Assembly (NCBI GenBank): GCA_030824495.1
Contig: JAVBXP010000040.1
Location: forward strand, 1-64,000
DNA: 64,000 bases
Source of the DNA: a bacterium
Lineage (GTDB): Bacteria > Pseudomonadota > Alphaproteobacteria > Caulobacterales > Caulobacteraceae
Reading direction: 5' to 3'
Shown here: positions 32,870-41,493 of the stretch, piece after piece
Layout: each line of letters starts with the position of its first letter
Numbering within the stretch: the stretch's first letter is position 1
Program-made: the position numbers and the translations under genes
The notes under the pieces: generated by a model
Told to the model about the DNA's origin: nothing
The model's database searches: none
What the model saw: only the letters and a program-made list of their open reading frames with translations

Positions 32870-33847
32870 ATGGACAATCGGGACGGCGGCCTAGCCGATT
32901 GGGACGATCTGAAAACCTTCGTGGCGGCGGCCCAGGCCGGCAGCTTCGGAGCCGCGGCACGGCGGCTGCGCACGACCCAACCTACGATCACGCGCCGAAT
33001 TGACGACCTTGAGGCTCGATTGGGCGCTCGGCTCTTCGACCGGGGCCTGCGTGGGGTGACGCTGACGCGGGCCGGCGAGCTGGTCTACGATCGCGCCCTG
33101 ACGATGCAACGGGCCTCTGCGGACATCGAGCGCCTTGCGTTCGACAGCACCGCTCCGGACACGGGCGATGTCACCATCGCCGTGCCCGAGGGAATTGGCG
33201 GATATCTGCTGGGCTTGGAGGTCGCCGACTTCCTGCGGGAAAACCCTGGTATCCGGTTGGGCCTCGATTGCGGCTTCTATCCCGAGAACCCGGTCGATCC
33301 GCATATCGACCTGTCGGTTCAGCTGAGCGACGCGGGCGGCGCGCCCGAATTGGCGGCCACACCCCTGGCGACGCTGCACTACGCGCTGTTCGCCTCCCGC
33401 GACTACCTCGACACGTATGGGACCCCCACGCGGATCGAAGAGGCCGTGGGGCACCGGTTTGTCCACCATTCGGCCCAGGTCAAGGATCGGGGCAACTGGG
33501 CCAAGAAGACCTCCGCCTTCCTGGAACTTTCAGCGCCTTCGATGGTGGTGAATTCGTCGACGGCCATGCTGCACGCGGTTGAGCGCGGCGCCGGCATCGG
33601 CGCCATTCCAACCGCGATCGTCGCCTATGCGCCGCATCTGGTGATGCTGGACATTCCGCCTCTGGCGTCGGCGACGCTCTGGCTGTGTCACCATCGCGAG
33701 GCGGTGAAGTCGGCGCGTGTCGCCAGGGTCGTTGAGTGGCTGACCGGGATCTTCGACGCCCGCGAACGGCCCTGGTTCCGGCCCGACTTCGTCCATCCGC
33801 GCGAATTCGCCGGCTGGTCATGGCCTGCGGCGACGGCACGCGGTTGA
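32870..33847 (+). CDS. LysR-family transcriptional regulator
   Basis: The 325-residue protein has the LysR winged HTH (about residues 10-70: LKTFVAAAQAGSFGAAARRL, then TTQPTITRRIDDLEARLG and LFDRGLRG). A substrate-binding domain follows from about 95 to 300. The ATG at 32870 matches the family's usual N-terminus; an ATG at 32840 would add ten residues. LysR proteins commonly control the divergent gene, which here is the four-gene acyltransferase operon at 30774-32767. A small-molecule co-inducer would then tune that operon. This is inferred from arrangement. Confidence 0.92.
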   Translation: MDNRDGGLADWDDLKTFVAAAQAGSFGAAARRLRTTQPTITRRIDDLEARLGARLFDRGLRGVTLTRAGELVYDRALTMQRASADIERLAFDSTAPDTGDVTIAVPEGIGGYLLGLEVADFLRENPGIRLGLDCGFYPENPVDPHIDLSVQLSDAGGAPELAATPLATLHYALFASRDYLDTYGTPTRIEEAVGHRFVHHSAQVKDRGNWAKKTSAFLELSAPSMVVNSSTAMLHAVERGAGIGAIPTAIVAYAPHLVMLDIPPLASATLWLCHHREAVKSARVARVVEWLTGIFDARERPWFRPDFVHPREFAGWSWPAATARG

Positions 33848-33943
33848 GTTTCGCAACACTTACAACCGTTTAAATCGGGCCTTAACCTTAGAGGCCGAAC
33901 CTCTCCGGGCTGATACCGATAAACATAATCAGGGGGGATCAGG

Positions 33944-36361
33944 ATGGCGGGAGACATGGCGGAGTCATGTCCATTTGGCTTGGAGATCTCCCAGGCCGTC
34001 TGTGATCGCGCGACGCGCATCGCAAAGACTCTGTTTGGCGCTCTCGACGCCCAGGTGGTCTTCGTCAGTGGCGACGAGGTTTGGCGTAGCCGTGATCCCG
34101 ACAGGCGCGTGGTCCAGGACGTAGCGCCGGTCGCCGTCCAGGTCTGCGAAAAGGGCGAAGTCCTGTGGGTGTCCGACGCGCCCGCCGATCCCGAGTTCTG
34201 CAACAACCCTTCGGTTATCGGCGCACCCTTCCTGCGCTTCTACGCCGCCGCGCCGATCAAGTTGGCTGACGGCTCCAGCCCTGGAATTCTGGCTGTAGGT
34301 GGGCGAGAGCCGAAGCCGTACGACGCCAGCCTCGCGACCCGCCTGCAGGATCTGGCGGACATCATCGCCGGTGACTGGGACCGCGCCCAGACCGTGAAGG
34401 CGCGCGAGCAAAGCCTGCGTGAACGCGACGCCATCCAGGGCACCCTGGGTTCAATTGTCGGCTCCATGCCTGTCGCGCTCGTGCTGACCGACCGCGAGAT
34501 GCGGGTGCTGGGGGCCAGCCCCCGCTGGATCCGCTCGTTGGATCTGGAGAACAAGGAAGTTTACGGCCGCACGCTCTACGAGCTTGCGCCCAAGATGTTC
34601 GAGCCCTGGCGGGTGGCCTATGGCCGCGCCTTGAGCGGGGAAACCATCAAGGCGGACCGGGTGCAGGGACCCGAGGACGAAGCGGTCCGGCGTTGGTTCA
34701 ATGTCGAACTCGCCCCCTGGCTCAATGCCGATGGCGAAGTCGGCGGGATCGTCATGGCCAGCCACGACATCACCGAGATGGTCGAGGCGTTGGAAGCGAC
34801 CGAGCGCTCCGAGCAGCGCCTGACGCTGGCCATGGAGATTGCCGACATCCACGTCTACGAGATCGACTATGTGCGTCGGGAGCTGATCAAGGTCGGGGCG
34901 GAGGACACCTTCTTCACCGAACCCAAGACCTATGAAGAGCTATACCGCGACATCTACGCCACCACAGACCCTCGCGACCGCCCCGAAGTTATGGAGGCAT
35001 GGCGGCGGCATGTGGAGGAGGGCGCGCCCTATCATCCGGAATACCGCCTGGTGCGCAACGACGACCGCGAGGTCTGGACGGCCGGGACGTGCCGCCTGAT
35101 CACCGACGAGGAAGGCCATCCCACACGGCTAATCGGCGCGTTGCAGAACGTCACAGAGCGCAAGGCGGCCGAGCGCGCCCTGCTGCAGGCCAAGGAAGAC
35201 GCCGAGACCGCCAACCGGGCCAAGTCCACCTTCCTGGCCACGATGAGCCACGAGATCCGCACCCCGTTGAACGGCGTCCTGGGCATGGCCCAGGCGATGG
35301 CGGTGGACAACGGCCTGTCGGAAATTCAGCGCGACCGCCTCGACGTGATCCGCCAGTCGGGTGAGACCTTGCTGGCGATCCTCAACGACGTCTTGGACCT
35401 ATCGAAGATCGAGGCTGGGAAGTTGGAGCTGGAGGAAACCCAGTTCGACGTCGCCGAACTGGCGCGTGGCGCGCATGCCGCCTTCACCGCCATCGCGAAC
35501 AAGAAGGGGCTGTCCTTCGATCTGGTGATCCAGCCTCAGGCCCAGGGCATCTATCGCGGGGATTCCACCCGCGTGCGCCAGATCCTCTACAACTTGGTGT
35601 CCAACGCCTTGAAGTTCACCGAGGAAGGCGAGGTTCGCGTGAGCGTGGCCCGCGACGAATTCGGTCTACGACTGAGCGTCTCCGACACCGGCATTGGCAT
35701 CCCGCCAGCACGCCTCGCTAGCCTATTCCAGAAGTTCGAGCAGGCCGACGCATCGACCACGCGGCGATATGGCGGGACGGGGCTCGGGCTGGCGATCTGC
35801 CGTGAGCTGGCGAGCCTGATGGGCGGGGCGATCACCGCCGTCAGCGAGCTGGAGCAGGGGACGACCTTCGTGGTCACCCTGCCGTTGCCATGGATCGGAG
35901 GCAGCATCGTCTTGCCGACCCCGCCGTCGATCGACGCCAACCCGGCCGAGATGACGGAGGGGCCGCCGCTACGCGTGCTGGCGGCCGAAGACAACACTGT
36001 GAACCAACTGGTGCTGAAGACTCTGCTGCATCAGATCGGCATCGACCCGATCGTCGTCGAGAACGGCCTTCAGGTCGTGGAGGCCTGGGCGCGCGAACCC
36101 TGGGACGTCATCCTGATGGATGTGCAGATGCCGGAGATGGACGGCCCCACCGCGACGGCGATTATCCGCGCCCGAGAGATTGCAGAGAACCGCCCGCGCA
36201 CACCGATCATCGCCCTCACCGCCAACGCGATGGCGCACCAGGTGGCAGAGTACCTAGCTTCCGGCATGGACAGCTTCGTGCCCAAGCCCATCGAGGTCGG
36301 GCGGCTATTCGAAGCCCTTCAACAGGTGCTGGAAGATCAGCCGTCGGTGAGAGTCGCCTAG
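33944..36361 (+). CDS. Hybrid sensor histidine kinase with GAF, PAS and receiver domains
   Basis: An 805-residue cytoplasmic kinase with no membrane segments. A GAF-like domain (about 15-150) is followed by two PAS domains (about 165-280 and 290-405), a linking coiled coil, and the dimerisation helix with phospho-accepting His436 (MSHEIRTPLNG). The ATPase domain has NLVSNALKF, DTGIGIP and GGTGLGLAI. A C-terminal receiver (about 675-790) carries Asp726 (ILMDVQMPEMDG). Hybrid kinases pass phosphate to an Hpt protein; one is encoded at 53423-53893, though a link is not shown. A ribosome site (GGGGGG) lies six bases before the ATG. The stimulus is unknown. Confidence 0.94.
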   Translation: MAGDMAESCPFGLEISQAVCDRATRIAKTLFGALDAQVVFVSGDEVWRSRDPDRRVVQDVAPVAVQVCEKGEVLWVSDAPADPEFCNNPSVIGAPFLRFYAAAPIKLADGSSPGILAVGGREPKPYDASLATRLQDLADIIAGDWDRAQTVKAREQSLRERDAIQGTLGSIVGSMPVALVLTDREMRVLGASPRWIRSLDLENKEVYGRTLYELAPKMFEPWRVAYGRALSGETIKADRVQGPEDEAVRRWFNVELAPWLNADGEVGGIVMASHDITEMVEALEATERSEQRLTLAMEIADIHVYEIDYVRRELIKVGAEDTFFTEPKTYEELYRDIYATTDPRDRPEVMEAWRRHVEEGAPYHPEYRLVRNDDREVWTAGTCRLITDEEGHPTRLIGALQNVTERKAAERALLQAKEDAETANRAKSTFLATMSHEIRTPLNGVLGMAQAMAVDNGLSEIQRDRLDVIRQSGETLLAILNDVLDLSKIEAGKLELEETQFDVAELARGAHAAFTAIANKKGLSFDLVIQPQAQGIYRGDSTRVRQILYNLVSNALKFTEEGEVRVSVARDEFGLRLSVSDTGIGIPPARLASLFQKFEQADASTTRRYGGTGLGLAICRELASLMGGAITAVSELEQGTTFVVTLPLPWIGGSIVLPTPPSIDANPAEMTEGPPLRVLAAEDNTVNQLVLKTLLHQIGIDPIVVENGLQVVEAWAREPWDVILMDVQMPEMDGPTATAIIRAREIAENRPRTPIIALTANAMAHQVAEYLASGMDSFVPKPIEVGRLFEALQQVLEDQPSVRVA

Positions 36362-36363
36362 GA

Positions 36364-37821
36364 CTATTCCGCCGGCTCGGGGGTCTTCACCACGTCGTAG
36401 GCGGCAGGATCGAACACGGCCACGGCGTCGGCATAGGCTCGCGCCGTGTCAGGCCAGTTGTTGAGGATCTTGCCGTCGGCGGTCTTGTACCAACTGGTGC
36501 AGGTTCCGGCCCACGGCGTGTTGGCGAGCCGTTGCTGGAGGTCGTCGTTGTAGCGCTCCATGACCTCGGCCTTCACCGACAGCGGCCGGCCCGCGGCAAG
36601 CGCCTGCAGCACGTAGTCGACCTGGGCCTCGATCATGTAGATGATCGAGTTGTGGCCAAGATTGGTGTTCGGGCCATATAGCATGAACAGATTGGGGAAG
36701 CCGCTGACCGCGAGCCCCAGATAGGCCTCGGGGCCATCGCGCCAGGCGTGCGCCAAGCTGACGCCGCCCAGGCCCGTGATTGCGGTTTCGCCGGCAAAAG
36801 ACTTGGTTTCGAACCCGGTCGCGTAGATCACCACGTCAACCTCGTGCAGGCGGCCGGTTGCGTCGACCACGCCTTGAGGCGTCATTCGCGTGATGGCCTC
36901 GGTGACCAGCTCCACATTCGGTCGGGTGAGCGCGGGATAGAAGTCATTGGAGATCAGCACGCGCTTGCAGCCGATCTCGTAGTCGGGCGTGAGCTTGGCG
37001 CGCAGCGCCGGATCGGCGACCTGATTGTGCAGGTGGGCGAGGGGGATGGGGACCTCCTCGACCGGCAGGGTTCCAGCACGCTTGGCGGCCAGCCGAGCCT
37101 CAGCCATCTCGAAGATCTCGGTGCGGACCTTTTCCATGGCCGCCGGCTGGGCCTTGAATTGCGCCTTTTCCGCCTCGGTGTAGGGGCGGTTCATGCGCGG
37201 CACGATCCAGTTGGGAGAGCGCTGGAAGAGCGTGAGGGTTCCTGCGGTCTTGGCCACCTGTGGCACGAACTGGATGGCGCTCGCGCCGTTGCCGATCACC
37301 GCGACCCGCTTGCCGGCCAGGTCGACGCTCTCGTCCCAGTGGGCGGAGTGGAACGCCGGACCGGCGAAGTCATCGCGCCCTTCAATGGGCGGCAACTTGG
37401 GCCGGTTGAGCTGGCCCCAGGCGGTGATGAAGCTCTCGGCGGTAACCGTGCCGCCGCCCGCGGTGGCGATCCGCCAGAAGCCGCCGGCCTCGTCCCAGGC
37501 CGCGCCAACCACTTCAGAATTGAAGCGGATATGGCTGGAAAGGTTATGCTTTTCGACCACGCCGTCGATGTAGGCGAGGATGTCGGGCTGAGCCGAATAG
37601 ATCTCCGGCCAATCGGGGTTGGGCTCGAAGGAGTAGGAGTAGAGGTGGCTGGGGATGTCGCAGCCCGATCCGGGATAGATGTTCTCCCGCCAGGTGCCTC
37701 CGACCCGCTCGGCCTTCTCAAGGATCACGAAGGAGGTTTCGCCCTGCGCCTTCAGCCGAAGCCCCATGCAAAGGCCAGCAAAGCCCGCGCCCAGAATGGC
37801 GACCTTGTGGTCAGCGCCCAT
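36364..37821 (-). CDS. Flavin-dependent monooxygenase, Baeyer-Villiger type
   Basis: The 485-residue enzyme has an FAD-binding motif (VAILGAGFAGLCMGLRL, residues about 6-22), a second nucleotide-binding site (VAVIGNGASAIQFVP), and between them the Baeyer-Villiger fingerprint FAGPAFHSAHWDES, matching F-x-G-x-x-x-H-x-x-x-W. Such enzymes insert oxygen next to a ketone using NADPH. The protein is at the short end of the family. Its stop lies 2 bases from the convergent kinase stop. A TetR gene is divergent, and a symmetric site lies 42 bases upstream of the ATG. Confidence 0.9.
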   Translation of the reverse strand: MGADHKVAILGAGFAGLCMGLRLKAQGETSFVILEKAERVGGTWRENIYPGSGCDIPSHLYSYSFEPNPDWPEIYSAQPDILAYIDGVVEKHNLSSHIRFNSEVVGAAWDEAGGFWRIATAGGGTVTAESFITAWGQLNRPKLPPIEGRDDFAGPAFHSAHWDESVDLAGKRVAVIGNGASAIQFVPQVAKTAGTLTLFQRSPNWIVPRMNRPYTEAEKAQFKAQPAAMEKVRTEIFEMAEARLAAKRAGTLPVEEVPIPLAHLHNQVADPALRAKLTPDYEIGCKRVLISNDFYPALTRPNVELVTEAITRMTPQGVVDATGRLHEVDVVIYATGFETKSFAGETAITGLGGVSLAHAWRDGPEAYLGLAVSGFPNLFMLYGPNTNLGHNSIIYMIEAQVDYVLQALAAGRPLSVKAEVMERYNDDLQQRLANTPWAGTCTSWYKTADGKILNNWPDTARAYADAVAVFDPAAYDVVKTPEPAE

Positions 37822-37862
37822 GCCCTCATTTCCTCGACTGCTTCTTGTTGCGAAAGGCTATC

Positions 37863-37881
37863 GATCACATTGTAGGTGATC
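37863..37881. promoter_or_regulatory. Inverted repeat between monooxygenase and TetR genes
   Basis: GATCAC (37863-37868) and GTGATC (37876-37881) are perfect inverted copies with a 7-base spacer, and two of the next three flanking pairs also match. The site lies 42 bases before the monooxygenase start and 140 before the TetR start. It is a good candidate operator for that TetR protein. Confidence 0.5.
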
Positions 37882-38020
37882 AATGGTTAGTTTGGGTGGA
37901 AGCAAACGCGGCGGCCTCGACAAGTTCCCTCAAGCTTGGGAAAGGTTCCGTTGGGTCATGTGAACAGAGCCCGCCATGAGTCGCAGTCTTGATGCTGTGG
38001 CCGACCAAAGGGAGGCGCCG

Positions 38021-38623
38021 ATGTCTTGGGCCGAAACCGACTCTGCGCGGAGCCGCCGTCCCTATCATGTCGGCAATTTGCGCGCCCAGCTTCTGGATGA
38101 GGCGCGCGCGCTGCTGGAAAGCGGCGGCCGGGCCGAGCTGAACCTGCGGGGTTTGGCGGCGCGGGCCGGGATCGCGCCAGGTTCAGTCTATCATCACTAC
38201 GCCTCAAAGGCCGCCCTGATGGCCGGCCTTGCCGCAGTAGGGTTCCGCGATCTGGAGGCCATTCTAAAGGATGCGGCGGCCACGGCCCCGCAAGCCACCC
38301 CGATCCGCACCTGCGCCTTGGCCTATTTCGCCTTCGCCCGTTCGCAGCCGGCGCTCTACGACCTGATGTTCGACGCCGCGATGATGAGTGATCGGGAAGT
38401 GGCGACGGCCCGCAACAGCGCCTTCGCCGTGCTGGAAGCGGCCATAGGCCAGTCCCCCAGCCAGCAGAGTCGTGACGAGGGCACAATCCACAAGGTCGCA
38501 TTGGCCGTGTGGGCCTGCGGTCATGGCGCCGCCTCGCTGACCTTGGCGGAGGGCACGGCGGCGGCTGACACCCTGATGGAAGACGTGATCCAGGGCCTCG
38601 AAGCTCTGTTCGGTCGCCGCTAG
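38021..38623 (+). CDS. TetR-family transcriptional regulator
   Basis: The 200-residue protein has the TetR HTH at about residues 35-70 (LAARAGIAPGSVYHHYASKA) and a C-terminal helical ligand domain with LAYFAFARSQPALYDLMF, typical of the TetR_C_33/WHG-like group. The ATG at 38021 is chosen because GGGAGG lies five bases before it; an ATG at 37976 would add 15 residues. It is divergent from the Baeyer-Villiger-type monooxygenase gene and probably represses it until a substrate-like ligand binds. Confidence 0.9.
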   Translation: MSWAETDSARSRRPYHVGNLRAQLLDEARALLESGGRAELNLRGLAARAGIAPGSVYHHYASKAALMAGLAAVGFRDLEAILKDAAATAPQATPIRTCALAYFAFARSQPALYDLMFDAAMMSDREVATARNSAFAVLEAAIGQSPSQQSRDEGTIHKVALAVWACGHGAASLTLAEGTAAADTLMEDVIQGLEALFGRR

Positions 38624-38871
38624 CGGGCCACCGGGCATGGCGCGGCGGACACACCTGACCGCTTTTGCGCATCTGGTAGTTGTGGCGCTGAAATGCCTCG
38701 GATACAGCTACCGTCGTTCCGCGAACCTGTTCGCGGCTGAAGTGGATTTGATCTCGATGACCGGACTGTCCGGACAGATGCGCAACGCTAATGGGCACGG
38801 CCTCCCGTGCCTTTACCCGTTTGCATGCTCGTCCGCCGCCGTCCGCGCCCTCTCGAAGATCGAAGTCTCAA

Positions 38872-39852
38872 ATGTCAGCCGTCATCACCATCGCGAACCT
38901 CAGGAAGCAATACAGCTACGCTAAGCGTGGGCGCGGCCTGTTTGGCGGCTTCTCTCCCCAACATGTGAGCATCGACGCCGTCGACGGCGTGTCGTTTCAG
39001 GTCGAGCGCGGCGAGCGCGTGGCGGTCATCGGCCCCAACGGCGCCGGCAAGTCCACGACATTGAAGATGCTGTCGGGCATACTGGAGCCGACCTCCGGAG
39101 AGGCCAGCGTTCTGGGCCTCACGCCCTGGCGCGATCGCAAGGCGCTGGCCTATCGGATAGGGGTCGTCTTCGGCCAGCGCTCCCAACTCTGGGGCGAGTT
39201 GCCGGCCCGCGACAGCTTCAACCAGCTTCGCCACATCTACGACCAGGACAAGGCGGTCTTTGAAAGGCGCCTGGGTGAGATGGTCGAGCGCTTCGCCCTG
39301 GCCGAGCTGCTCGATCAGCCGGTGCATCGGATGTCGCTGGGCCAGCGTATGCGCTGCGAGATCACCGCCAGCCTGTTGCACGGGCCGGGCCTGCTGTTCC
39401 TGGACGAGCCGACGATCGGGCTGGACGTCACCGCCAAGGCCGCGATCCGCGACTTCATTCGCGACCATGCGCGCGATCATGGCCAGACGGTGCTGCTGAC
39501 CTCGCACGACACCCGCGACATCGAACTGGTCTGCGACCGGGTGATCGTCGTCAACGCCGGCCGGGTGGTGGTGGACCAGCCCACTGATCAACTGCGCCGG
39601 CGGTTCCTGGGGCGCAAGATCGTCACCCTGCTGTTCAACGGGGCGCAAATCGTTCTGGATTTGCCGGGCGTCACCCGCAGGGCGTCGGACGCGCACGCCG
39701 TCGTCCTGGACGTCGACACGCGGCTGGTCCGGGTCGAACAGGTCATTACCGCGGCCCTGACCCATGGCGGGGTAGAGGACATCACCATTGAAGACCCTCC
39801 CATGGAGGAGGTGATCCATGACATCTACGCATCTGCCGTCGCGACCCGTTGA
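38872..39852 (+). CDS. ABC transporter ATP-binding protein (ABC-2 type exporter)
   Basis: The 326-residue ATPase has Walker A (GPNGAGKST, residues about 57-65), Q-loop in VVFGQRSQLWGEL, signature MSLGQRMRCE, Walker B LLFLDEPTIGLD and the switch His in LLTSHDTRD. The signature uses MSLGQR rather than LSGGQ, as is usual in this ABC-2 subgroup. The two genes that follow encode its membrane partners. The open frame begins at 38791, but ATG 38872 starts directly at the conserved strand VITIANLRKQY. No known substrate; homologous sets export lipids, drugs or antibiotics. Confidence 0.93.
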   Translation: MSAVITIANLRKQYSYAKRGRGLFGGFSPQHVSIDAVDGVSFQVERGERVAVIGPNGAGKSTTLKMLSGILEPTSGEASVLGLTPWRDRKALAYRIGVVFGQRSQLWGELPARDSFNQLRHIYDQDKAVFERRLGEMVERFALAELLDQPVHRMSLGQRMRCEITASLLHGPGLLFLDEPTIGLDVTAKAAIRDFIRDHARDHGQTVLLTSHDTRDIELVCDRVIVVNAGRVVVDQPTDQLRRRFLGRKIVTLLFNGAQIVLDLPGVTRRASDAHAVVLDVDTRLVRVEQVITAALTHGGVEDITIEDPPMEEVIHDIYASAVATR

Positions 39853-40657
39853 GGTCAGCCGCGCCCTCAGCGCGATGCTGTCGGCCTTCAGGCTTGGGGC
39901 TGGCCAGACGCTGGCTGGCTGGCCGGTGCTGGTCGGGCGCTGCATCTTCTATGTGATCTTGCTGATCGTGCTGTCGGCGCTTTGGGACAGGGTTGTCGCC
40001 GAGCGGCTGCCCGGCACTCTGGCCGGCGAACTGCCGGCTGGCGGCCTGGCGCTCTATATCGGCGTCACCGAGTGGATCACCCTGGCCCTGCCGGCCGTGC
40101 ATCTGAAGCTGGAGGACGACATCCGCTCGGGCGGATTGGAGCCTCATCTGCTGCGGCCCAAATCGTATTTGGCCCAGACCTTCGGCCAAAGCCTGGGCGC
40201 GGCCATGGTGCGGCTTGGCGCGCTGGGCATGACCGCTCTTGTCTTGCTGGCGGTCTCGGACCGAGAGCCTCCGCCCTTGGAGGCCTTCGCCTATATCGTG
40301 CCGCTCGGCGTGCTCGGCGTGGTGGTCGGGATACTGCTCTATGCGCTCGCGGGCCTGATGGCGTTCTGGGCGCGGCGAACACTGCCGTTCCAGCTGGTGA
40401 TCCAGAAGCTGATGTTTCTGCTGGGCGGCCTCTATGCGCCGGTGACCCTGTATCCACCTGCGCTGGAGGCCGTGGCCAAGGCCTCACCCTTCGCCGCGCA
40501 CCTCTACTGGCCCAGCATCCAGGCGATCGCCACCTCGCGAGGGGACTTCCTGATGGGCCTCGCCTGGCAGGGGGTCTGGATCGTCGCGTTGTCTTCAGCC
40601 TGCCTTTGGCTGTGGCGCGCGGGGCTCGCCAAGGTCCTGCGGGAGGGCGGAGTATGA
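39818..40657 (+). CDS. ABC-2 type transporter permease
   Basis: The 279-residue integral membrane protein has about six hydrophobic segments, including VGRCIFYVILLIVLSALW, WITLALPAVHL, LGALGMTALVLLAV and ILLYALAGLMAFW. It belongs to the ABC-2 permease group that works with an ATPase plus a second permease. Its start overlaps the ATPase gene by 35 bases, so expression is coupled. It would form one half of the channel. The substrate is unknown. Confidence 0.88.
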   Translation: MTSTHLPSRPVEVSRALSAMLSAFRLGAGQTLAGWPVLVGRCIFYVILLIVLSALWDRVVAERLPGTLAGELPAGGLALYIGVTEWITLALPAVHLKLEDDIRSGGLEPHLLRPKSYLAQTFGQSLGAAMVRLGALGMTALVLLAVSDREPPPLEAFAYIVPLGVLGVVVGILLYALAGLMAFWARRTLPFQLVIQKLMFLLGGLYAPVTLYPPALEAVAKASPFAAHLYWPSIQAIATSRGDFLMGLAWQGVWIVALSSACLWLWRAGLAKVLREGGV

Positions 40658-41430
40658 TCGGCTTCCTGCGGCTCTATGCGCTTCAGGTCGGCGCTGCGGT
40701 GCGGATGAGCTTCGCCGACCGCGCCAACTTCGCGCTCCAGGTGGCGGGCATGGCCATCAACAACCTGGTGTTTCTGACGCTGTGGGTGCTGTTTTTCGCC
40801 GGCTTCAAGAGCGTGGGCGGCTGGGGCTTCTCCGACATGGCGCTGCTGCTAGGACTGACCATGACCATCGTCGGGACTTGCGGCGTGGCGTTCGGCGGCT
40901 ATCGGGACATGGCCGTCTCGATCTTGCGGGGCGAGCTAGTCGCCTTGCTCACCCAGCCAAAGGGGCTGATCTCGCGGCTGCTGGCCCGTGAGAGCCTAGC
41001 GACCGCCTGGGGCGATCTAGCTGGTGGGATTACGGTGCTGAGCCTGTTCGCAAAGGTGAGCTTCACCGACCTGCCTTTGCTGATCCTGGCGCTGTCGGCC
41101 GGCTTGACGGTCTATCTGTCGGCGGCGATCTCGTTTGCATGCCTGGCGTTCTGGGCGTCTGGGGCGCGCAGCTTCGCGCGGGATCTGACCGATTTCACGC
41201 TGCTGTTCTCCAGCTATCCGGGATCTATCTATCAAGGCGCGGTCAAGGTGGTGGCCTACAGCATCCTGCCAGCCGGGTTCGTGGTGATGGCCCCGGTGGA
41301 GATGCTTCGCGCGCCGAGCCCCACGAGTGTCGCGGTCGTGGTGACGGCGGCCGTAGGCTATGCGGCCTTGGCGGCCGGGTTGTTTCACCTTGGCCTCAGG
41401 CGCTATCGGTCCGGGGCGTCGCTGGCCTGA
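40654..41430 (+). CDS. ABC-2 type transporter permease, second subunit
   Basis: The 258-residue integral membrane protein has six or so hydrophobic stretches (ALQVAGMAINNLVFLTLWVL, MALLLGLTMTIVGTCGVAFG, LPLLILALSAGLTVYLSAAI and others). The ATG at 40654 overlaps the stop of the first permease (ATGA) and follows a GGAG; the longer open frame upstream is the first permease in another frame. With the ATPase and first permease it forms a complete three-gene exporter. The loop containing FASYPGSIY-like residues (SSYPGSIYQGAVK) is conserved in this group. Confidence 0.9.
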   Translation: MIGFLRLYALQVGAAVRMSFADRANFALQVAGMAINNLVFLTLWVLFFAGFKSVGGWGFSDMALLLGLTMTIVGTCGVAFGGYRDMAVSILRGELVALLTQPKGLISRLLARESLATAWGDLAGGITVLSLFAKVSFTDLPLLILALSAGLTVYLSAAISFACLAFWASGARSFARDLTDFTLLFSSYPGSIYQGAVKVVAYSILPAGFVVMAPVEMLRAPSPTSVAVVVTAAVGYAALAAGLFHLGLRRYRSGASLA

Positions 41431-41493
41431 GCCGATCACCATCTTTTGCGGTTCCGAGCTTGATTTTGAGCGCGAAGCCCGGTCGTTAGGCCC

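Noticed and set aside
38637-38871. Possible small gene (frame 38637-38924) before the ABC ATPase
   Set aside because: No ribosome site, no domain, and it runs into the ATPase gene out of frame; treated as leader/intergenic DNA.
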